NCBI GenBank assembly: GCA_963761775.1
Contig: CAVXIF010000001.1
Coordinates: 62,001-126,000, forward strand
DNA: 64,000 bases
Direction of reading: 5' to 3'
DNA from: Parerythrobacter_A sp963761775
GTDB lineage: Bacteria > Pseudomonadota > Alphaproteobacteria > Sphingomonadales > Sphingomonadaceae
The notes beneath the pieces are model-generated. The model was given only the letters and a program-made list of their open reading frames with translations. It searched no databases and was not told where the DNA came from. Both the position numbers and the translations under genes were made by a program. Of the stretch, positions 34,928 through 43,553 are shown one piece after another. How positions within the stretch are numbered: position 1 is the first letter of the stretch; each line of letters starts with the position of its first letter.

Positions 34928-36913
34928 TCAGGCTGCGCCGGACATACGTTGCAGTTTTTCCAGCGCGTCGCGTAGCGCGCGCTCGGTGTCGTTCGGATCT
35001 TCCGCCGCGCCGGCTTTCGAATGTGCATTGTCGAGCGCGGTGTTCGGGCTGTCGAACGGACGACCGAAAGGCGCGGCGGGGTCGAAATTATCGGGCTTGC
35101 CGACTTCGCTTGCCAGCTTGGCGGCACGCGCTTCCTGTCCGGGGAAAATGACAACCGGATGATCGCCGCCCTCGGTGTCCTCCGGCTCGTCGACCCGCAC
35201 GAAGCCTTCGCCACTGGCGGGGCGGGTGCGGATGCCGAGCAGCGAAGAGAATTCCGATGCGTTCTCGCTGCTGTCGTCCTCATCCTCGTCCTGCTCCGGA
35301 TCGTCGAACGCCACCGGCGTCAGCGCAGCGGGGCGAGCGGGTGCGGAAGCCGGGACGGGAGGGGCCATCGGGGCCGGAGCGGGCGCGGATACGGGTTGGG
35401 CGACAAAAGGTTGCGGCGCGGAGAAAGCGGGTCGCGGCGCAGGGTCTTGCGGTGCGGGTTGCGCGACGGCGACGGGCGCAGCGGCGGGTGCAGCAGCGGG
35501 CAGGCCGCCATGCGCCTTCAGGGCGCGGGCAAAGCGATCGACCAGCTCGACCATGCCTAGTTCTTCCAACGGCGGCTGCGGCTTGGCGGGTTCGGGGGCG
35601 GGTTCGGGGGCAGGTTCGGGGGCAAGTTCGGGGGCTGGTGCTTCAGCAGCCGCTTGGGCGAATGGGGGTGCTGCCACGGGTTCGTCCACGGCTGCGGGTT
35701 CGGCGAAAGGGCGCGATGACGGCTGCTCGGACGCGAACGCTGCCAGCGGGTTGTAGGCCGGTGCTGAATTGGCGGGCGGGAAACTTCCGGTCATGGCGAT
35801 GGGTTCCTGAAAGGGGTTGTCCGCTGGGGTGTGCGTTTCGGCGGTAGGCTGCGCGGTGGGTGCATCGAAAGCGCGCGGTGCCGGTGCGGGTTGGGAGACT
35901 GCGGGTTGGGGGACTGGTGCGGTATCGAACGGGGTGTTGCTCTCTATTTCCGCTTCGATGTCGGGCGCGGCGAATGCGACCGGCACGGGCGATGCGGATG
36001 GTGTTAGCGCATCGGTGTTTAACGAAGCGCCAACAGGTCCGGCGGGCGCTGTGCTGGCGGGTTCCGGCGCAAGCCCCGGATTGCGAAGCTGCGCGAGCGA
36101 CAGATCGAGATCGAGCGGGGCATAGTCGTCCTCGTCGTCGCCGTCCTGGTCTTCGCCGCCGTCATACGCGCCGCTGCCGAAACTACCGAGGTCGAGCGGC
36201 CCTTCCGGCACATCGCGATAGGCCGGTTCGGCGGTATCGGCGTCGTCAGCGTCCACGGCGTGGATTTCACTTGCTGCCATAACATCCGCACCGCCGGGCA
36301 CAGGCGCACGGTCGAGATATTCGCTGCGTTCGTTTTCATTGGTGACTGACAGCGGACGGCGGCGACCGGGCATGCGTTTGGCCCCCGCTGCGCCACCGAA
36401 ACCGGTGTCGCTGAAACCGGGCACCGGTGCGCTTGCGAGGCGTTCTCCCGCCGGTTCCTCTACGCGCACCAGACCTTTGGGATCATCGAAGCTGTCCGCG
36501 CCGAGTTCCTCGCGGGCGGAGATGGGTTTCTTGGGCGTGGCAACCGCGCCATCGTTACGCTGGCCAAAGCCGTTGCCATAGTCGGTGGCGGTTTCGCGTA
36601 CACCGTCGGGCAGGGCGGCCATTTGCGCTGCCTCCTGCGCAATAGCGACACGGCGAGCAAGAAAGATGCCCGCGATGGCGCCGATAATGGTGCAGGCCCC
36701 CGCAATCAGCAGGCGCGATGTCGTGCCCAGCGGCGGGGCGAACGGTCCGATTGCGGCAAGGCCGGTAACGGTCACCGCTTTTTCGAACACCACCACCGGG
36801 ATCACCAGCGATCCCAGGCCGAGCAAGGCGGCAAACCACAGCGCCACCACTGCGGGAAACGCAGGATGGGTGCTGATCGGAGCCGTGTTCTTGGTTGTTG
36901 CGCGCCGTATCAC
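34928..36913 (-). CDS. membrane-anchored, Pro/Ala-rich acidic protein of unknown function
   Basis: 661 residues. Two hydrophobic helices near the N terminus (about residues 20-48 and 66-88) with a short loop place most of the protein on one side of the membrane. After that comes a basic stretch (KRMPGRRRP) and a long low-complexity region rich in Pro, Ala and Glu with DDEDDYAPLDLDLSLAQL and PAPEPAPEPAPEPAKP. The C terminus is more structured: ELVDRFARALKAHGG (about residue 460) and a final ERALRDALEKLQRMSG helix. No family recognised. It may be a scaffold with terminal interaction motifs. Same strand as gltB but separated by about 220 bases. Confidence 0.75.
   Translation of the reverse strand: MIRRATTKNTAPISTHPAFPAVVALWFAALLGLGSLVIPVVVFEKAVTVTGLAAIGPFAPPLGTTSRLLIAGACTIIGAIAGIFLARRVAIAQEAAQMAALPDGVRETATDYGNGFGQRNDGAVATPKKPISAREELGADSFDDPKGLVRVEEPAGERLASAPVPGFSDTGFGGAAGAKRMPGRRRPLSVTNENERSEYLDRAPVPGGADVMAASEIHAVDADDADTAEPAYRDVPEGPLDLGSFGSGAYDGGEDQDGDDEDDYAPLDLDLSLAQLRNPGLAPEPASTAPAGPVGASLNTDALTPSASPVPVAFAAPDIEAEIESNTPFDTAPVPQPAVSQPAPAPRAFDAPTAQPTAETHTPADNPFQEPIAMTGSFPPANSAPAYNPLAAFASEQPSSRPFAEPAAVDEPVAAPPFAQAAAEAPAPELAPEPAPEPAPEPAKPQPPLEELGMVELVDRFARALKAHGGLPAAAPAAAPVAVAQPAPQDPAPRPAFSAPQPFVAQPVSAPAPAPMAPPVPASAPARPAALTPVAFDDPEQDEDEDDSSENASEFSSLLGIRTRPASGEGFVRVDEPEDTEGGDHPVVIFPGQEARAAKLASEVGKPDNFDPAAPFGRPFDSPNTALDNAHSKAGAAEDPNDTERALRDALEKLQRMSGAA
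35591..35638. repeat. 12-bp tandem repeat coding for a Pro-Ala-Pro-Glu array
   Basis: Four 12-base units (TTCGGGGGC followed by GGG, AGG, AAG or TGG) starting at 35591, 35603, 35615 and 35627. On the minus strand they encode the PAPE tetrapeptide repeat in the 661-residue membrane protein. In frame, so length changes would not break the gene. Confidence 0.85.
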
Positions 36914-36983
36914 GTGGCGAAATTCCCTGTCTGCGCGAGGGTCCGAACCGGCCCCGCTCTTTCATTCGGCCTTCCCGAAACCG

Positions 36984-38241
36984 CTAGGCGGACACGGGCA
37001 CGGCGGGATGCTGGGAAGGGGCTAGCAAGTGTTGGTAAACGCTTTGATAACGCTGAATGTTGGCAGCCCAGTCATGTTTCGCTGAAACATGCTTGCGCGC
37101 GGCGTCCTGCATCGCGGGCCAGTCCGCCCGGTTCGCCAGCATCCGGCCCAGAACGCGCGCCGCGCCCGCCGGATCGTCGGGCGGGAACAGCACGGCGGAC
37201 ACTCCGTCCTCCACCAGCTCGCGATGGCCGCCCACGTCGGACGCGGCGACCAGGCGGCCCTGCGCCATTGCTTCCAGCGGTTTCAGCGGCGTGACCAGAT
37301 CGGTCAGGCGGCTGCGCTTGCGCGGATAGGCGAGAATGTCGATCAGCGAATAATACCGCTCGACCTCTTCATGCGGCACACGGCCGGTGAAAATAACCGC
37401 GCCGGGGGCAGGCGACGCGGCGGCGCGGGCGCGCAAGGCGGCATCGCGCGGTCCGCCGCCGACCAGCAGCAGCCTCGTGCCGGGATGTTCGCGGCGGATG
37501 GCGGGCAGCGCGGCAATAAGGTCGTCCAGCCCCTCGTAATCGTAGAAACTGCCGATGAAGCCGATGACCGGCGCATCGTCGGCGATGCCGAGTTCGTGCG
37601 CCAGCGCGTCGTCGCGCGGTACGGGCGCGCCGAACACGTCCATATCGACGCCATTGGGCGAAATGCCGATCTTCCCGGCCCAGCCTGCCGATGCGGCGGC
37701 GCGCGCCACGAGATCGTCACGCAGACCGTTGCAAATGGTGAAGACCGCATCGGCGCGCTCGACGACGTGGTTTTCCAGCGCGCGGGTCAGCCGGTATTTG
37801 ACCGATTGCGCACGGCCCGTGCCGTTGCCGACGGCGGCATCTTCCCAGAAGGCGCGGATTTCATAGACCACCGGAATGCCCAGCCGCCGCCCTGCCGCAA
37901 CCGCCGCTTCCCCGCACAGGGCGGGCGAATGCGCGTGCAGCACATCGGGCCGCCACTCTTTCGCACGTGCTTCGATGCTGCGCGCAAGGCTGCTGATCTC
38001 GCGCCATTCGCGCAGGCCCGCCGTGTCGCTGGCGCGGCTTTTCTTCAGCGGCGGGGTGCGGTGGAAGGTCAGCCCGTCGATGTTTTGCGTGTCATCGCCG
38101 TCCGCCGCATGGCGCTGTCCGGTGATGCCGCGCACCTCCAGCCCCGCCGCGCGCTTGGGCCTTCATGATGGCGCGGGTGCGGAAGGTGTAGCCGCTGTGG
38201 AGCGGCAGCGAATGGTCGAGGATATGGAGGATGCGGGTCAT
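36984..38241 (-). pseudogene. exosortase A-system-associated glycosyltransferase, frameshifted near the N terminus
   Basis: GT4-type (GT-B fold) glycosyltransferase expected in exopolysaccharide synthesis. The downstream frame carries DVLHAHSPALCGEAAVAA, IPVVYEIRAFWEDA, GWAGKIGISPNGVDMDVF, IGFIGSFYDYEGLDDLI and PLKPLEAMAQGRLVAASDVGGHRELVEDG. The missing N terminus is found in the neighbouring frame from an ATG at 38241 (or 38247): MTRILHILDHSLPLHSGYTF and RTRAIMKAQ, the standard start of this subfamily. The two frames join at 38142-38154, where one extra base (for example in the C4 run at 38142-38145) breaks the gene. Neighbouring genes are exosortase-A-linked, which supports the family call. 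Confidence 0.85.
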
Positions 38242-38309
38242 GCGCATGGCCCTAGCCGCAATACGCTTAACGCGGCGTCAACTGCTTGGCGGTATCGCCC
38301 GCCTTGCCC

Positions 38310-38522
38310 ATGATCGACTATTTCGCCCTTGCGCTGACCCATGCGCTGATTGTCGTCGCGCTGCTGCGCATGATCGGGCGCGATGCGCTGGACGATGACG
38401 ATGCCGCCGCCAGCGATGCGCAGCGGGCCGCTGCAAAGGCGAACCGGCGGCGCGACATGACGCAGGCCCGCGCGAACCGCCCACAACGCGGTCGCAAACG
38501 GAACCAATCGCGCGATGCTTGA
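38310..38522 (+). CDS. small membrane-anchored protein preceding the O-glycosylation ligase gene
   Basis: 70 residues from the ATG at 38310 (MIDYFALALTHALIVVALLRM): one hydrophobic helix, then an acidic DDDD stretch and a long basic tail rich in Arg, Gln and Asn. Its stop overlaps the next gene's start by a few bases, so it is translationally coupled to the ligase gene. No family recognised; conserved position would be the best test of reality. Confidence 0.6.
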   Translation: MIDYFALALTHALIVVALLRMIGRDALDDDDAAASDAQRAAAKANRRRDMTQARANRPQRGRKRNQSRDA

Positions 38523-39909
38523 CGCTGCACTGTTCCTGTTCCTCCTCGGCTTCCTCGCGCTGGGGTTCCGCAAGCCCTACGTCTGGGTGCTGGCCTATCT
38601 TTACGTGGACGTGCTTGCGCCCGGTAAAATGGGCTGGACGCTGATGCCGATGCTCAAGCCCTCGCTCATCACCTTTTGCGCGGCATTCGGCGGCTGGCTG
38701 CTGACCGACCCCAAGAAACACCTGGCCTTTACCGGCCGCCAGATGCTGCTGACGGCGCTGCTGCTATATTGTTTCTACACCACCTCGATTGCCGATTTTC
38801 CGGAAGAGGCGGGGGAGAAGTGGGCGTGGGTGTGGAAGGGGCTGGTGTTCGCCATCTTCCTGCCGTTCACGCTGACCACGCGGCTGCGGATAGAAGGCGC
38901 GCTGCTGATCGTGGTCCTGTCCATCGCGGCCATCGTCATCAGCGCGGGCATCAAGATCGTGCTGGGCGGCGGCGGGTACGAGAACAAGCTGTTCTTCGTG
39001 AACGACAATAGCGGTCTGTATGAAAGCAGCACGCTGGCCACTGTCGCCATCGCCAGCATTCCGCTGGTGCTGTGGCTGGCGAAACACGGCACCATCTTCC
39101 CGCCCGACTGGCGCGTGACGCTGTTCACCGCCGCGCTGATCTTCGCCTGCATGCTGATCCCCATCGGTACCGAAGCGCGCACCGGGCTGGTCTGCATCGC
39201 CGTGCTGGGCGTGCTGGCGCTGCGCGATTCGAAACGGCGGCTGGGCTTTATCGTCGCGGCGGGCGCGCTGGGCGTCGTGGCGCTGCCGTTCATTCCGCAA
39301 AGCTATTACGACCGCATGGCGACGCTGGGCAGCACCGACGGCGATGAAAGCGCCTCCACCCGCGTTGCGGTATGGCAGTGGACCATCGACTACGCATCGC
39401 GCAATCCGCTGGGCGGCGGGTTCGATGCCTATCGCGGCAACAAATTCGCCTACGACATGCCGGTCCGCGTGGAGAGCGGCAACATCACTTCGGTCGAATA
39501 TCGCGAAGTTGTGGACGAGGGGCGCGCCTATCATTCCGCGATTTTCGAGATGCTGGGCGAACAGGGCTATCCTGGCATCGTTCTGTGGCTGGCGCTGCAC
39601 GCGGCCGGCCTGTGGCAGATGGAGCGGCAACGGCGGCGCTGGCGACAGCTGGCGGCAGCGGCGGATGGGGACGGTTCCGCGGGCTGGCAGGCCCCACTGG
39701 CGACGGCGCTGCAGCATGCGCAGCTGATCTACCTCGCGGGCTCGCTGTTCCAGGGGATCGCCTACCAGCCCACAATCCTGATGCTGATCGCTATCCAGAT
39801 CGCGGTGAACACCTATCTGTCGCGGCTGGCGAAGGCGCAGCCGAAAATCGCGAATACGCACACCGGACGCGCCCATGCGCGGCGGCAGCATCTTGCGCAA
39901 GGGACATAA
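38515..39909 (+). CDS. putative O-glycosylation ligase, exosortase A-associated (Wzy/O-antigen ligase family)
   Basis: 464 residues with about eleven membrane helices. The family-specific segments are visible: YVWVLAYLYVDVLAPGKMGW near the N terminus, LGGGGYENKLFFVNDNSGLYES, TRTGLVCIAVLGVLAL-like, and the conserved loop NPLGGGFDAYRGNKFAYD with the following YHSAIFEMLGEQGYPGIVLW, which resembles the catalytic Wzy_C loop. Members sit in exosortase A clusters and are thought to attach glycan to exported proteins or polymerise exopolysaccharide. The neighbouring glycosyltransferase of the same system supports this; exosortase itself is outside the window. Confidence 0.9.
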   Translation: MLDAALFLFLLGFLALGFRKPYVWVLAYLYVDVLAPGKMGWTLMPMLKPSLITFCAAFGGWLLTDPKKHLAFTGRQMLLTALLLYCFYTTSIADFPEEAGEKWAWVWKGLVFAIFLPFTLTTRLRIEGALLIVVLSIAAIVISAGIKIVLGGGGYENKLFFVNDNSGLYESSTLATVAIASIPLVLWLAKHGTIFPPDWRVTLFTAALIFACMLIPIGTEARTGLVCIAVLGVLALRDSKRRLGFIVAAGALGVVALPFIPQSYYDRMATLGSTDGDESASTRVAVWQWTIDYASRNPLGGGFDAYRGNKFAYDMPVRVESGNITSVEYREVVDEGRAYHSAIFEMLGEQGYPGIVLWLALHAAGLWQMERQRRRWRQLAAAADGDGSAGWQAPLATALQHAQLIYLAGSLFQGIAYQPTILMLIAIQIAVNTYLSRLAKAQPKIANTHTGRAHARRQHLAQGT

Positions 39910-40050
39910 GGCCGCGCACAACCCTCCCGGATGATGCGCATGCCGTAGCGTAACCCCGTTCCCGCTCTCCCGTGCGTTGCGAATCCGGCACAAAACCGCC
40001 ATGTTGCACGTATAGTGTCCAACACGGACACCAGCGGGAGAACGCAAGAC

Positions 40051-40500
40051 ATGACACCTCAGGACATCGCAGCCAAAACCGGCGAAACCATCGGCACCAG
40101 CGAATGGGTCGAGATGGGGCAGGACCGGATCAACCAGTTCGCCGAGGCGACGGGCGATCACCAGTTCATCCATATCGACGAGGAAAAGGCCAAGATGACG
40201 CCGTTCGGCGGCACCATCGCGCATGGCTTCCTGACGCTGTCGATGATCCCCTACCTCACCGCCGAAAGCGACGTGCCGCGGATGGAAGGCATCAAGATGG
40301 CGGTGAACTACGGCGGCAACAAAACCCGTTTCATCAATCCGGTGCGCAGCGGCAAGAAGATCCGCGGTCACTGGAAACTGCTGGAAATGATCGAGAAACG
40401 CCCCGGCCAGTGGCAGCAGACGGTGGAAATCACCATCGAGATCGAAGGCGAGGAAAAGCCCGCCCTGATCTGCGAATGGATGACGATGTATTTTGTCTAG
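40051..40500 (+). CDS. MaoC family enoyl-CoA hydratase
   Basis: Hot-dog fold (R)-specific hydratase-like protein. 149 residues from the ATG at 40051. The catalytic Asp36 and His41 region reads EATGDHQFIHIDEEKAKMTPFGGTIAHGFLTLS, matching hydratase 2 motifs, followed by VNYGGNKTRFINPVRSGKKIRG. ATG is preceded by GGGAG further upstream. Directly upstream of a thiolase on the same strand (about 50 bases), consistent with fatty acid or PHA metabolism. Confidence 0.9.
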   Translation: MTPQDIAAKTGETIGTSEWVEMGQDRINQFAEATGDHQFIHIDEEKAKMTPFGGTIAHGFLTLSMIPYLTAESDVPRMEGIKMAVNYGGNKTRFINPVRSGKKIRGHWKLLEMIEKRPGQWQQTVEITIEIEGEEKPALICEWMTMYFV

Positions 40501-40547
40501 ACCTGTCCTGATCAAATAACCGACACTGAAATTACGAGGAACTACAC

Positions 40548-41726
40548 ATGCGCGACGCCGTCATCGTTTCCACCGCCCGCACCGGAATGGGCAAGGCCTA
40601 CAAGGGTGCTTTCAACTCTACGCCGGGTGCCACTCTGGGTGCCTATGCGCTGAAGCCCGCAATCGAACGGGCGGGGATCGACCCGGGCGAAATCGACGAC
40701 GTGCTGTGGGGCGCGGCGCTGCAACAGGGTGCGCAGGCGGGCAATCTGGGCCGTCAGGTTGCCTTGCGCGCCGGGTGCCCCGTCACCGTGTCGGGCATGA
40801 CCATCGACCGGCAATGCTCCAGCGGCCTGATGACCATCGCCACCGCCGCCAAGCAGGTCATCGTCGACAACATGAACATCGTCGCCGCCGGCGGGCAGGA
40901 ATCGATCAGCATGGTGCAGACGCCGGAAATGCGCGTGATGCCCGACCCCGAACTGATGGCGATGCACGGCGCGGTCTATATGCCGATGCTGCAGACCGCC
41001 GAAACCGTGGCGCAACGCTACAAGATCAGCCGCGAGGCGCAGGACGAATACGCGCTCCAAAGCCAGCAACGCACCGCTGCCGCGCAGGAAGCGGGCCTGT
41101 TCGACGACGAGATCGTCTCGGTTTCGACCACGCACAAGGTCAAGAACAAGGAAACGGGCGAGATCACGGACGAGGACGTGACGATTGCCAAGGACGAGGG
41201 CAACCGCCCCTCCACCACGCTGGAAGGGCTTTCCAGCCTCCAGCCGGTGCTCGGCCCCGACACCACCATCACGGCAGGCAATGCCAGCCAGCTTTCGGAC
41301 GGCGCCAGCGCGGTCGTGGTGATGGAAGCCGCCGAAGCCGAAAAACGCGGCGCAACGCCGCTGGGCCGCTATGTCGGCATGGCGGTCGCAGGCACCGAGC
41401 CCGATGAAATGGGCATCGGCCCGGTCGTGGCCATTCCCAAGCTGCTCGAACGCACCGGCATTTCGATGGACCAGGTCGGCCTGTGGGAACTGAACGAAGC
41501 GTTCGCGGTGCAGGTGCTGTATTGCCGCGACAAGCTGGGCATCGACAACGACATCCTCAACGTGAATGGCGGCTCGATTTCCATCGGCCACCCCTACGGC
41601 ATGACCGGCGCGCGCTGCGTCGGCCACGCGTTGCTGGAAGGCAAGCGGCGCGGCGTGAAATATGTCGTCGTCACGATGTGCGTCGGCGGCGGCATGGGTG
41701 CGGCCGGGATGTTCGAGGTTTTGTAA
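40548..41726 (+). CDS. acetyl-CoA C-acetyltransferase (thiolase)
   Basis: Condenses two acetyl-CoA or cleaves 3-ketoacyl-CoA. 392 residues. Acylated nucleophile Cys90 in MTIDRQCSSGLMTIATAA, GNASQLSDGASAVVVM, WELNEAFAVQVLYCRDKL, the GGSISIGHPYGMTGARCVGHA loop with catalytic His, and the second cysteine in VTMCVGGGMGAAGMF. Could supply acetoacetyl-CoA to PhaB (16 kb) or serve degradation; sequence alone does not decide. The DUF5996 gene begins immediately after the stop, so it is probably in the same operon. Confidence 0.93.
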   Translation: MRDAVIVSTARTGMGKAYKGAFNSTPGATLGAYALKPAIERAGIDPGEIDDVLWGAALQQGAQAGNLGRQVALRAGCPVTVSGMTIDRQCSSGLMTIATAAKQVIVDNMNIVAAGGQESISMVQTPEMRVMPDPELMAMHGAVYMPMLQTAETVAQRYKISREAQDEYALQSQQRTAAAQEAGLFDDEIVSVSTTHKVKNKETGEITDEDVTIAKDEGNRPSTTLEGLSSLQPVLGPDTTITAGNASQLSDGASAVVVMEAAEAEKRGATPLGRYVGMAVAGTEPDEMGIGPVVAIPKLLERTGISMDQVGLWELNEAFAVQVLYCRDKLGIDNDILNVNGGSISIGHPYGMTGARCVGHALLEGKRRGVKYVVVTMCVGGGMGAAGMFEVL

Positions 41727-42678
41727 ATGCGCCGCTGGCCGGCCCTCGACCTTGCTGCCGACGGGCCGGTCGGCGATACACTACACGCCTACTTGCAGGT
41801 TATCGGGAAGCTGCCCGTGCGAACCTTGCCGTGGCGCAACCATGGCTGGCATGTCGCCATGCGTGTGACGCCGCGCGGCTTCCGCACCTATCCGCTTTAC
41901 GGCACGGAGAATGAAGCCGAAGTTCTGCTCGATCTCTCGCGCAGCGAGCTTCGCGCGGACAGCTCGTTCGGGCCACAGCGAACGGTTTGCGCTCGAAGGC
42001 CAGGGCGTAGCGCGGTTTGCGGAGCAGCTTGGCGAGGTTCTGGAGGCTGTCGGCGTACCGGTCCGAACCGATGGCGCTCCGAACGAAGTACCGGACCCCG
42101 TGCCTTTTGCGCAGGATACGGTTGCACGCGCGTGGGATGCCGCCACAGCAAGGCGTCTCCACGCCGCTTTTCGCAGCGTAGACCGGGTGTTCGCACGGTT
42201 CGCCACCGGTTTCGTCGGCAAATCCAGCCCCAGCCATCTGTTCTGGGGCAGCTTCGATCTGGCAATCACCCGCTTCAGCGGCCGCACCGCGCCCCTGCAT
42301 CCCGGCGGCATTCCCGCACTGTCCGACCGCGTAACGCGCGAAGCCTATAGCCACGAAGTCGCCAGCGCAGGGTTCTGGCTGGGGGGTGGCGGGACGGGCG
42401 AGGACGAAATCACCGAAGCCGCATTCTACGCTTACGGCTATCCGACGCCGGACGGGCTTTCCGCACAGGCCGTCGAACCCGAACCTGCCTACTGGCACTC
42501 CGAACTCGGCGAGTTTGTGCTGTCTTATGCGGATGCGCGCGCGGCGGATGATCCCGATGCGATGCTGACGGCCTTCTTGGAAAGCACATATGCCGCCATC
42601 GCCGACACAGGCAGTTGGGACCGGAAGGCACTGGACATTCCAACGGGCCGCGTGGGTCATCCGCGACCGGTTACGTAG
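41727..42678 (+). pseudogene. DUF5996 family protein, frameshifted
   Basis: Two adjacent-frame pieces form one DUF5996-like protein of about 315 residues. The first, starting at an ATG directly after the thiolase stop, encodes MRRWPALDLAADGPVGDTLH, PVRTLPWRNHGWHVAMRVT and ENEAEVLLDLSRSELRADSS. The second continues GHSERFALEGQGVARFAEQL through SFDLAITRFSGRTAPLHPGG and AYWHSELGEFVLSYADARAA to a stop at 42678. The frames meet at a GGG run (41970-41972); one base fewer restores a single open frame (FGHSERF). Function of DUF5996 is unknown. Either sequence error or recent loss. Confidence 0.8.
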
Positions 42679-42998
42679 TGCGTGGGCATCATCGAAATCA
42701 TCGACATCGCTGGCCGTGTCAGCGCGGCTTGTAAACGCGCGGGACCGGCACCATTTGATTGGCATCGAGGGTTCATTCCATGCGCCCCTTCGACTGAGAG
42801 ACCATCGCGCTCCCGCATTGGGAAAGCTGCTGGACGGGGTCCGACTTCTTCACGTTTCGCCGTTCGGGCATCATGCGCCTGTTCACCTAACCGCCTGGCC
42901 TTCTTGCCGGCGGTCCGCCACGCCGGTTGGCAGGGCGCAGCCCTGGAAGCGTTTGAATCTGTCTTGCCCGGTGTTTCCCGACATCTGAGGAAAGCGCT
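42679..42998. other. 320-base gap holding a DUF4126 gene fragment and unassigned DNA
   Basis: The first 45 bases are a decayed copy of the start of the DUF4126 gene (listed separately). The remaining 270 bases contain no gene I can support. The right end supplies the ribosome binding site of the SET-domain gene (AGGAA, about ten bases before its ATG). Confidence 0.6.
42682..42726 (+). pseudogene. fragment duplicating the 5' end of the DUF4126 gene
   Basis: A GTG-initiated stretch encodes GIIEIIDIAGRVS, closely matching MGIMEIIGIAGSVS at the start of the intact DUF4126 gene at 43554, in DNA as well as protein (most of the 42 bases are identical). The match stops after about 14 codons and a different sequence follows. 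This is a truncated duplicate or a scar from a rearrangement that placed the SET-domain gene between the two copies. Confidence 0.6.
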
Positions 42999-43484
42999 AT
43001 GACCACCGATATCGAACTTTGTATGACTCCCGAAAAAGGCGAGGGGATTTTTGCAAGCAGGGCGTTCGCGTCGGGCGAAACCGTCCTTGTCGGCGTACTG
43101 GACGGCAAGACCACTGAAAACCACTCGCATGCCTCGCAATTGGGTGAGAGCGAGTTTGGCTTTCACACCGGGCTGACGTCCAAATTCAACCACTCCTGCG
43201 ATCCGAATTGCGGCATTCACCTGAACGGAACCGGAGCGCACGACTTTGTCGCGATGCGGTCGATCGCGGCGGATGAGGAGGCGACCTTCGATTACGCCAT
43301 GCGGAATTTCCGGATCGAGCATTTTCCAGGCGCCTGCACCTGCGGCGAACCTATCTGTCGCGGCGCAATCACCGGCTGGCAGGATTTACCGCAAGATCGC
43401 AAGGACATCTACGCAGGGTTCGTTGCCCCGTACCTGTTGCAGATGGACCAGGACAGATCGATGCCGGAAGGCGTCTGCTTATAG
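42999..43484 (+). CDS. SET domain-containing protein (putative protein-lysine methyltransferase)
   Basis: 161 residues, nearly all SET domain. GEGIFASRAFASGETVL (residues 14-30) is the S-adenosylmethionine-binding start, KFNHSCDPNCGIHL (62-75) holds the catalytic NHSCDPN motif, DFVAMRSIAADEEATFDYAM (82-101) the second core motif, and CTCGEPIC (Cys113, 115, 120) a post-SET-like zinc triad probably completed by the cysteine of NHSC. All key residues are present, so it should be active; target unknown. Start ATG follows AGGAA. The coding sequence looks less GC-rich than its neighbours and the locus is flanked by a duplicated gene fragment, suggesting acquisition by transfer. Confidence 0.88.
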   Translation: MTTDIELCMTPEKGEGIFASRAFASGETVLVGVLDGKTTENHSHASQLGESEFGFHTGLTSKFNHSCDPNCGIHLNGTGAHDFVAMRSIAADEEATFDYAMRNFRIEHFPGACTCGEPICRGAITGWQDLPQDRKDIYAGFVAPYLLQMDQDRSMPEGVCL

Positions 43485-43553
43485 CCGTGTCGGCACCTGT
43501 CGATCTTGCCCCCCGTGTCAACGGGCGCATCATCGCCAGCAAGGGGGTACATA

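Noticed and set aside
42679..42998. Whole gap as a 106-residue gene continuing the DUF4126 fragment
   Set aside because: Homology ends after about 14 codons and the rest has no recognisable content.
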